Below, one piece after another: positions 6,867 to 12,399 of a stretch of DNA of 12,399 nucleotides. The notes below the pieces were generated by a model. That model saw only the letters and a list, made by a program, of their open reading frames with translations. It did not search any database and was not told where the DNA came from. The first letter of the stretch is position 1. Each line of letters begins with the position of its first letter. Made by a program: the position numbers and the translations under genes. Origin of the DNA: JALOTE01 sp031422195 (lineage in GTDB: Bacteria; Pseudomonadota; Alphaproteobacteria; Rhizobiales; Rhizobiaceae); NCBI GenBank assembly GCA_031422195.1, contig JANOPZ010000023.1:1-12399 (forward strand), written 5' to 3'.

Positions 6867-6955
6867 TGCATTTGGGGGGAATAAGTTCGCTTTGTAGCGT
6901 TGTTTATGCATGTGCGGCGGCGGTCTTGAGCATTTAATCCTCTCTAAAACACTGT

Positions 6956-6977
6956 GTCGCCTGCCCATTCAGGCGGC
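6956..6977 (+). other. leader hairpin upstream of the binding-protein gene
   Basis: CGCCTG (6958-6963) can pair with CAGGCG (6970-6975) across a 6-base loop, with two more weak pairs outside. It ends about 50 bases before the ATG at 7027 and has no T-run, so it is not an obvious terminator. It might affect RNA stability; the effect is unknown. Confidence 0.3.
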
Positions 6978-7026
6978 GAAAACTACGAAACCTGTGCCGC
7001 GCACGGGCTCACCATGGAGGAATATT

Positions 7027-8100
7027 ATGCGATTTAAGAATCTGAGAGGCGCAGTGGCCGCCTTTGCCTTAACTGTGGCGTTTTCCGGAACAGCCATGTC
7101 TGAAGATGTCTTCCTCATGGATGGCGTCACGGCCAGCACCAAGGATACGACCGTAGTACCCGCAGGCAAATACAAGAAGGATGGCCCATGGGTCATTGGG
7201 ATGAGCCATTTCGGTGTCAACGCGAACACCTGGACTGTTCAAGTTGCGCATGAAACTGAAGCTGCCGCAGCAAAAGACAAGCGCATCGAGAAACTTATCA
7301 TCCTTGATGCTGCCTTTGATCAGGCAAAGCAGGTTGCTGATATTGAAGATTTGATCGCTCAAGGCGTCGATGCAATTATCGTGCAGCCGGTCACATCAAC
7401 GTCAGCCAATGCCAGCATCGAAAAGGCTGTGGCTGCAGGCATTCCGGTTATCCTGCACACAGGCCGGATTGAATCTGACGCCTACACTACTGAAATCCAA
7501 GGCGGAGCTGAGCATTTTGGCAAGGTTATGGGTGATTGGCTTGTCGGGAAAGTAGGAAATGAAGGTAAAATTTGGGTCTTACGCGGCTTGGCAGGTCATC
7601 CCGAAGATATCAACCGCTATAATGGTCTTTTGGAATCCCTGAAAGGAACCAATGTTAAGATCGTTGCAGAGCAACCCGGATCTTGGCAGTACGACACTGG
7701 GAAAAAAGTCTGCGAGACACTTTATCTGTCCGACCCGAAAGTCGATGGCATATGGTCTTCAGGTGCCGACATGACCCGCGCATGCGTCGATGTGTTCAAG
7801 CAGTTTGGCGCGGCGGTTCCACCAATCTCTGGCGAAGGCAATAATGGATTTTTCGGGCAATGGGTTGCAGAGGGCTATGAGTCTGTTTCTGCGGAATATA
7901 GCCCGTCGCAGGGGGCCGCCGGAGTTCGTGCAGCCGTTGCTCTGCTCGAAGGCAAGGAACTGTCTAAACACTATGATTACAACCCTGCAGGCTGGGACAA
8001 AGACAAAGCCGCTAAATACTACCGCGATGATTTGTCAGCCAACGTATGGTGGCCGAGCGAGCTGCCGGAAGAAAAGCTGAAAGAATTGTACAGCAAATAA
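7027..8100 (+). CDS. periplasmic sugar-binding protein of a CUT2 (ribose-type) ABC transporter, 357 aa
   Basis: The N-terminus is a signal peptide: basic RFKNLR, a hydrophobic core AVAAFALTVAF, and a likely cut after AMS (residue 25). The mature part has the ribose/galactose-binding layout (Peripla_BP_4). A first strand (PWVIGMSHFG) is followed by QAKQVADIEDLIAQGVDAIIVQPVTST, GIPVILHTGRI, the GKIWVLRGLAG strand with HPEDINRYNGLLE, and DGIWSSGADMTRA. The C-terminal ~45 residues (from DYNPAGWDKDKAAKYY) make it longer than the ~300 residues of RbsB. It captures a sugar in the periplasm and delivers it to the permeases encoded downstream. I chose 7027 because GGAGG lies 6 bases upstream and the signal peptide starts there; the in-frame start at 6910 would put a useless leader before it. 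The exact sugar cannot be told from sequence. Confidence 0.93.
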   Translation: MRFKNLRGAVAAFALTVAFSGTAMSEDVFLMDGVTASTKDTTVVPAGKYKKDGPWVIGMSHFGVNANTWTVQVAHETEAAAAKDKRIEKLIILDAAFDQAKQVADIEDLIAQGVDAIIVQPVTSTSANASIEKAVAAGIPVILHTGRIESDAYTTEIQGGAEHFGKVMGDWLVGKVGNEGKIWVLRGLAGHPEDINRYNGLLESLKGTNVKIVAEQPGSWQYDTGKKVCETLYLSDPKVDGIWSSGADMTRACVDVFKQFGAAVPPISGEGNNGFFGQWVAEGYESVSAEYSPSQGAAGVRAAVALLEGKELSKHYDYNPAGWDKDKAAKYYRDDLSANVWWPSELPEEKLKELYSK

Positions 8101-8110
8101 AATTGACCGG

Positions 8111-8143
8111 TATGGGGCGGCGCTTGTCGCCCCGTATTGTTTT
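8111..8143 (+). terminator. intercistronic hairpin with short T-run
   Basis: GGGGCG (8114-8119) pairs with CGCCCC (8128-8133) over an 8-base loop, extended by TAT/GTA pairs (one G-T). It is followed by TTGTTTT. Placed right after the binding-protein gene, it probably stops part of the transcription and protects the upstream mRNA, so that binding protein is made in excess, as in many ABC operons. Confidence 0.6.
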
Positions 8144-8158
8144 GGGGAGGAATGGGGA

Positions 8159-9679
8159 ATGATTGATGCAGACAACGCTTACCTGATTGAGATGGTATCA
8201 ATCTCGAAGGCATTTGGGCCTAACCGGGTGTTAAGGGACGTCTCTTTTCGTCTTCGTCCGGGCTCTGTGCATGCCCTGATGGGCGAAAATGGCGCGGGCA
8301 AATCAACCCTCATGAAAATCCTCGCTGGCGTTCATAGCAGCGATGACGGTCACATCTTGAAGAATGGTGAACCTTTGTACTTGCCCTCACCGCGTGAGGC
8401 GCTGTCGGCAGGAATTTCGACTGTCTTTCAGGAGTTATCGCTTCTGCCGAACCTGACAATCGCAGAAAATATGTTTCTTGGCCGTGAGGCCACTACTCCT
8501 ACTGGTCGTCTTGATCGTAACAAAATGCGGGAAGAAGCAGCCGAGGCGCTGGCTGAATTAGAATTGAAGCTCGATCCCAATCAGCTTGTTTCCACGCTGA
8601 CAATCGCCGAACGCCAATTTGTCGAGATTGCACATGGTATAAAGGCAGAGGCCCGTGTGCTCATTTTGGACGAGCCCACCGCTGCTCTAAATGCTGCCGA
8701 CGTTGAGGTGTTAAACCGCAGCATCAGGCGGTTGCGCGCTGAGGGAAAAGCCATCGTCTATATCTCGCATCGGATGGACGAGATTTTTAATATTTGTGAT
8801 GAAGTGACTGTCTTAAAGGACGGCCAACATGTCGCCACCACACCGGTCAAGGAAGTAACCCCGCATGGCCTGATTGCGATGATGGTCGGTCGCGAGCTTT
8901 CCGAATTGTTCCCGGCACGGGCTGTGACCCATGGCGAACCCGTTTTGGAACTGACCGATTTTCGCGCAGGCCTTAAGGCACGGCCCTTCGATCTAAATTT
9001 GCACAAAGGAGAAATCCTTGGCTTGGCTGGATTAGAAGGTCAGGGACAGCAGCGGATTATGCGGTCGCTGATTGGCCGCTTTCCACTCGCGAGCGGGACA
9101 TTTCGCCTGCATGGACAGCAGCTAAGTTTTCCCCGCGCTGTAAACGGCATTCGCGCAATGGCACAGCTTGGGCTAGCCTTCGTCCCCGAAGACCGTAAAG
9201 AAGAAGGCTTGATGCTAGGCCTGTCAGTTGCTGCTAATCTGGTCATTGGTTTGCATGCTGAGAAGCCAGCCTTTGCTAGGGCCAAGGGTCTTGGCGCTGT
9301 TGTGCAGCGAATGATGAATTCATTGCATATCAAGGCCGCGAGCCCAAGCATATCTGTCGGGTCATTGTCAGGCGGCAACCAGCAAAAAGTGCTTTTGGGC
9401 CGCTACCTGGCGCGCAACGTCAAGATACTGGTGATTGAAGAGCCGACCCGGGGTGTCGACATCGGGGCCAAGTCAGAAATCTACGGACTGTTGCGTGACT
9501 TTGCCAATGCGGGCGGTGCTGTTCTTGTAACCTCACGCGAAACCGTTGAGCTGATCGGGCTTTGTGACCGATTGGCGGTTGTGCACAATAATACGGTGGT
9601 GACGGAAATGTCCGCGGCCGATGCAACCGAACACAGCATTCTTGCTGCTGCACTTGCAACAAACGGGATAGAGTCATGA
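8159..9679 (+). CDS. CUT2 sugar ABC transporter ATP-binding protein, two nucleotide-binding domains, 506 aa
   Basis: This is a tandem ATPase of the RbsA/MglA/XylG type, usual length about 500 residues. The first domain has Walker A GENGAGKST (42-50), Q-loop FQELSLLPN (~90), a signature variant LTIAERQ (147-153), Walker B VLILDEPTAAL (167-177) and H-loop YISHRMDE (~201-208). The second has a degenerate Walker A (GLEGQGQQ, 291-298), a good signature LSGGNQQKV (403-411), Walker B ILVIEEPTRGVD (423-434), and SRE where an SSE-type loop is usual. Degeneracy of this kind in domain 2 is normal for the family. It powers import through the two permeases on the inner face of the membrane. GGGGAGG lies 8 bases before the ATG. 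Its stop overlaps the first permease start (ATGA), so the two are translationally coupled. Confidence 0.95.
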   Translation: MIDADNAYLIEMVSISKAFGPNRVLRDVSFRLRPGSVHALMGENGAGKSTLMKILAGVHSSDDGHILKNGEPLYLPSPREALSAGISTVFQELSLLPNLTIAENMFLGREATTPTGRLDRNKMREEAAEALAELELKLDPNQLVSTLTIAERQFVEIAHGIKAEARVLILDEPTAALNAADVEVLNRSIRRLRAEGKAIVYISHRMDEIFNICDEVTVLKDGQHVATTPVKEVTPHGLIAMMVGRELSELFPARAVTHGEPVLELTDFRAGLKARPFDLNLHKGEILGLAGLEGQGQQRIMRSLIGRFPLASGTFRLHGQQLSFPRAVNGIRAMAQLGLAFVPEDRKEEGLMLGLSVAANLVIGLHAEKPAFARAKGLGAVVQRMMNSLHIKAASPSISVGSLSGGNQQKVLLGRYLARNVKILVIEEPTRGVDIGAKSEIYGLLRDFANAGGAVLVTSRETVELIGLCDRLAVVHNNTVVTEMSAADATEHSILAAALATNGIES

Positions 9680-10638
9680 TCGCGTGGCTTCGATCCGGCT
9701 TTTCGTCACGGCGCAGCAGGCACGGCCTTTGGGCGGTACCGCTGGTAATTGTATTGGTTTTAGTGGTCGTTTTGACCTTTGGAACCGACCAGTTTGCCTC
9801 TCGTGAGAACCTTTTCAATCTCGTGGCGAAAGCCATGCCGCTTTTAATTGCAGCCATCGGCCAACTGTTTGTCGTGCTTGTCGGCGGACTTGATCTTTCG
9901 GTTGGATCGGTAATCAGCTTTTCAACGGCGGTCCTCTCTTTAGATGGACCGGTGATCCTGCTCCTTCCGGCAGTCTTTGTACTGGCGGTTGCAGTTGGGC
10001 TGATCAACGGGCTGGTCATTACCCGCCTTAATGTCCACCCGATCATCGCCACGCTGGCGATGCAATATATCCTATTGGGGATCACCCGGATCTTGCGACC
10101 AGTGTCGGGCGGCGAGGTTCCCGCCATCGTCATCAACGCTGTCCAAGGCAATTTTTTAGGAGTGCCTTTGCCGTTATTTTGGGGGCTGTTCGCGGTCGGT
10201 CTGGCGGCTAAAATTCTTTATGGCAGCCGCTACGGTTTGCATCTTTTCGCAATCGGCGGCGGGGTCGCAGCTGGGATGGAGGACGCTGCCCGCAATTATG
10301 GCATTCGCGTCGAGCGGAACATCGTTCTGGCTTATGTTGCATGCTCGCTATTTGCGGCACTTGCGGGAGTTTTCCTTGCGGGGCGTATCGTGTCGGGTGA
10401 CCCGAACGTTGGGCTTTTGTTCGAACTTGATGCAATCACAGCCGTGGCTATCGGCGGCACACAGCTTTCAGGCGGGGTTGGCAGTTTGCACGGCACTGTG
10501 CTGGGGGCCTTCATCTTGGTGCTTTTAGCCAACGGGATGAACCTGGCCAATGTATCTCCTTTTATTCAGACCGCGATTAAGGGCGGACTTCTGCTGGCCA
10601 TCGTCGGGTTGCAATCCCGCAAAAAGATGGGGCTTTGA
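9676..10638 (+). CDS. CUT2 sugar ABC transporter permease, RbsC-like, 320 aa
   Basis: It belongs to the BPD_transp_2 (RbsC) family and has many hydrophobic segments, beginning at ~20-37 after a basic cytoplasmic start. Hallmarks are VGGLDLSVGSVISF (~70-83), the loop that contacts the ATPase (AIGGGVAAGMEDAARNYGI, with a few extra residues compared with the usual AIGGN.EAA..SGI), and AIGGTQLSGGVGSLHGTVLGAF near residues 257-278. It forms half of the membrane channel. It overlaps the ATPase gene by 4 bases and is followed almost directly by the second permease, so the channel is most likely a heterodimer of the two. Confidence 0.94.
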   Translation: MIAWLRSGFSSRRSRHGLWAVPLVIVLVLVVVLTFGTDQFASRENLFNLVAKAMPLLIAAIGQLFVVLVGGLDLSVGSVISFSTAVLSLDGPVILLLPAVFVLAVAVGLINGLVITRLNVHPIIATLAMQYILLGITRILRPVSGGEVPAIVINAVQGNFLGVPLPLFWGLFAVGLAAKILYGSRYGLHLFAIGGGVAAGMEDAARNYGIRVERNIVLAYVACSLFAALAGVFLAGRIVSGDPNVGLLFELDAITAVAIGGTQLSGGVGSLHGTVLGAFILVLLANGMNLANVSPFIQTAIKGGLLLAIVGLQSRKKMGL

Positions 10639-10640
10639 TA

Positions 10641-11594
10641 ATGGCAAATTTCCTGTCTCACCCTTTATTACGGCGGCTCGCTGCGGTTCCCCCCGCCTAC
10701 TATGTCTTTGGCCTTTTGTTGCTGATCTTGTGGCTGGCACGTCCAAACATGCTTAACCCCAACGTGCTGGGCATCTTTATCCGGCAAGTCGTTCCCTTGG
10801 GCATTCTGGTTCTCGGTCAGCTTCTGGTGATGCGTGTAAAGTCCATTGATCTTTCTGGCGGCGGCATAATCCTGTTAATCAACTACCTTATCACTTCCCG
10901 CACTTTTCCAGAGGCATCCGGACAAGACTTCATCATGATGGCACTTGTCATCGGTGGCAGCGTCGGGTTGCTGAACGGCTATATGATTGCCAAGCGCCGC
11001 GTTTCGGCCGTGATCGTGACGCTTGCGATCAGCATTATTCTGGTCGGCTTTGTGCAATTTCTGTCCAGTGGCAAGCCGCCCGGTGATGTGCCGAAATATA
11101 TGAATAACATCTTCAACATCAGCTTTGGCGCAATACCTCTACCGGTTCTGTTCTGGGTCGCCTGTGCCGGTCTCATGTGGGTGGTCATGCAGCAAAGTGT
11201 CTATGGTCGCTTCGTTGAAGCCGCAGGAGAAAACGCCGAAGCCGCCGCTTTTTCTGGAGTGCCGGTAGAACGCACTGTTCTGATGGCGCACGTGCTGGCC
11301 GGACTGATCGCGGCGGTGGCAGCAATAGTGCAGACTGGGTCCATTGCGGTGGGAAGCGTACGCGTTGGTCTCGACCTGCCGATCCTTGCTGTGGCAGCGA
11401 CGATCCTTGGCGGAGTGGTCTTTGGGCGCGGCGAAGGCGGAGTTTGGGGACCGTTCTTCGGTGTGCTGTCTTTTGCCATGCTTTTTGTGGTGATGACCGT
11501 TTTTGGCATCGGCGACCCCGGAAAACTGATTGCCCAAGGCCTGATTATTCTGCTGGCTGCGATCCTTTACGGACGGCGCAGCGGCCGCATTTAA
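10641..11594 (+). CDS. CUT2 sugar ABC transporter permease, second subunit, 317 aa
   Basis: This is a second BPD_transp_2 protein, more divergent than the first. The DLSVG motif is reduced to SIDLSGGGIILL (~58-69), the ATPase-contact loop reads FVEAAGENAEAAAFSGV (residues ~190-207), and the late motif is AATILGGVVFGRGEGGVWGPFFG. Many hydrophobic helices span the protein. I start it at the ATG at 10641 (MANFLSHP), 2 bases after the previous stop. A TTG at 10635 (overlap of 4 bases) would add two residues and cannot be excluded. The asymmetry between the two permeases suggests one contributes more to substrate choice; that is inference. Confidence 0.92.
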   Translation: MANFLSHPLLRRLAAVPPAYYVFGLLLLILWLARPNMLNPNVLGIFIRQVVPLGILVLGQLLVMRVKSIDLSGGGIILLINYLITSRTFPEASGQDFIMMALVIGGSVGLLNGYMIAKRRVSAVIVTLAISIILVGFVQFLSSGKPPGDVPKYMNNIFNISFGAIPLPVLFWVACAGLMWVVMQQSVYGRFVEAAGENAEAAAFSGVPVERTVLMAHVLAGLIAAVAAIVQTGSIAVGSVRVGLDLPILAVAATILGGVVFGRGEGGVWGPFFGVLSFAMLFVVMTVFGIGDPGKLIAQGLIILLAAILYGRRSGRI

Positions 11595-11621
11595 CTGAAC
11601 ATCAAAGGGGAGAACGTCCAA

Positions 11622-12284
11622 ATGTCCGACGTCAAATCAATAATGTGTTTCGGCGACAGCCTGACCTGGGGCTGGGTTCCAGTCAAAGAAGGCGCACCAA
11701 CACACCGCTACCCTTTCCATCAGCGATGGACTGGCGTCATGGCCGGTGCGCTTGGCGCGGGTTATCATGTTATCGAAGAAGGTTTGAGTGCCCGCACAAC
11801 CAGTCTTGATGATCCTAACGATCCGCGGCTCAATGGAAGCACCTATCTGCCGTCGGCGCTTGCCAGCCATTTGCCGCTCTATCTGGTTATCGTCATGCTC
11901 GGCACAAACGATACGAAATCGTACTTTAACCGGCCTACCTACCAGATTGCCAATGGTATGGCCAAACTTGTGGGTCAAATTGCCAGTTGCACAGGCGGCG
12001 TCGGAACGACCTATGCGGCGCCCAAAATACTGGTGGTGGCGCCGCCGCCGCTCGCAAAAATGCCACACCCATTTTTCGACGGCATGTTTGACGGTGGCCG
12101 TGAGAAAACGGCGGCTCTTGCTGAGCAGTACCGGGCAATGGCTGATTTTATGAAGGTCGAATTCTTCGATGCAGGTTCCGTAGTCGCCACCGATGGCTGT
12201 GATGGCATTCATTTTACAGTCGGGAACAATCTTGATCTTGGAAAAGCTCTTGCGGGCAAAGTGGCCCAGATTCTTGCAGCCTGA
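11622..12284 (+). CDS. SGNH hydrolase/acyltransferase, close to M. smegmatis MsAcT (arylesterase), 220 aa
   Basis: FGDSLTWGWVPV contains the nucleophile S13. G94-T-N96-D is block III, and D194-G-I-H197 completes the catalytic triad. From memory, long stretches match the Mycobacterium smegmatis acyltransferase MsAcT: IEEGLSARTT, DPRLNG.TYLPS, LGTNDTK, GGVGTTY.APK.LVV, FMKV.FFDAGSV. That enzyme is an octameric esterase known for acyl transfer and perhydrolysis in water, so the same chemistry is plausible here. No signal peptide is visible, so it is cytoplasmic. GGGGAG lies 9 bases before the ATG and the second permease ends 27 bases upstream, placing it last in the transport operon. It probably removes an acyl group from the imported sugar. 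It is the paralogue of the hydrolase at 6056-6703, but its GDSL block is the more MsAcT-like of the two. Confidence 0.93.
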   Translation: MSDVKSIMCFGDSLTWGWVPVKEGAPTHRYPFHQRWTGVMAGALGAGYHVIEEGLSARTTSLDDPNDPRLNGSTYLPSALASHLPLYLVIVMLGTNDTKSYFNRPTYQIANGMAKLVGQIASCTGGVGTTYAAPKILVVAPPPLAKMPHPFFDGMFDGGREKTAALAEQYRAMADFMKVEFFDAGSVVATDGCDGIHFTVGNNLDLGKALAGKVAQILAA

Positions 12285-12296
12285 ATATTTCTTGCT

Positions 12297-12351
12297 ATTG
12301 CCTCCCAGATGGCAATGAAGTGATCCGGAGCGCAGCCGCGCTCCGGATCAC
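12297..12351 (+). terminator. two hairpins ending the transport operon
   Basis: A 6-bp hairpin, ATTGCC (12297-12302) with GGCAAT (12311-12316), precedes a strong one: GTGATCCGGAGCGC (12320-12333) pairs perfectly with 12338-12351 over a 4-base loop. No T-run follows directly; a T-rich stretch begins about 15 bases later. It lies just past the last gene and probably ends or stabilises the transcript. A repeated REP-like element is an alternative. The remaining bases to 12399 hold nothing I recognise. Confidence 0.55.
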
Positions 12352-12399
12352 GATATTGAACATTCCTTTGCTTTTAATTGTTTTGGCCATTTAGCCAGA

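Noticed and set aside
6910..7026. 39-residue extension of the sugar-binding protein
   Set aside because: It would place a non-signal leader before a good signal peptide; GGAGG and the signal peptide fix the start at 7027.
9420..10151. 243-residue open frame on the minus strand
   Set aside because: It is antisense to the end of the ABC ATPase and the start of the permease, both strongly supported; its low-complexity Thr/Arg-rich translation is typical of a shadow frame.
11637..12212. 191-residue open frame on the minus strand
   Set aside because: It is antisense to the MsAcT-like hydrolase, which has a full catalytic triad and a ribosome site.
1..12399. CRISPR arrays, tRNA or rRNA genes, insertion sequences
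   Set aside because: No regularly spaced repeats, tRNA-like cloverleaf, rRNA-like sequence or transposase motifs were seen on reading through.

Overview
The window looks like alphaproteobacterial chromosome, perhaps Hyphomicrobiales or Rhodobacterales. That rests on the style of the proteins, the ribose-type (CUT2) ABC sugar operon with a ROK regulator, and roughly 50-55% GC by eye. It is an inference; no marker gene is present. Two unrelated blocks sit side by side, separated by about 400 bases with no convincing gene.

Block A (1-4535) is an accessory-looking module. A small XRE-type helix-turn-helix gene (4242-4535, +) diverges from a leftward row of three genes. These are a 318-residue protein with a PD-(D/E)XK nuclease-like signature (3204-4160, -), a 195-residue protein of unknown family (2480-3067, -), and a large AAA+ / M41 zinc-protease protein that overlaps it by 4 bases and runs off the left edge (2483 to beyond 1, -). 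The protease has a complete FtsH-type ATPase core and HEXXH site. In place of the FtsH membrane anchor it has about 480 residues of unrecognised, apparently soluble N-terminal sequence. A putative nuclease, an unknown protein, an AAA+ protease and a DNA-binding regulator under one divergent control region is the part most likely to be an undescribed system. A defence or mobile-element role is possible but unproven.

Block B (4934-12284) is a carbohydrate-uptake locus. Leftward are a SGNH/GDSL hydrolase (6056-6703) and a ROK-family regulator (4934-6016). Rightward are a periplasmic binding protein (7027-8100), a two-domain ABC ATPase (8159-9679), two CUT2 permeases (9676-10638 and 10641-11594) and a second SGNH hydrolase (11622-12284) that strongly resembles the Mycobacterium smegmatis acyltransferase/arylesterase MsAcT. 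The two hydrolases are clearly related to each other. The simplest reading is uptake of an acylated sugar or glycoside, with cytoplasmic ester cleavage and ROK control. The divergent region 6704-7026 holds a promoter whose -10 lies between the arms of an 8-bp inverted repeat, plus a perfect 14-bp palindrome. A hairpin follows the binding-protein gene and a strong 14-bp-stem hairpin follows the last hydrolase.
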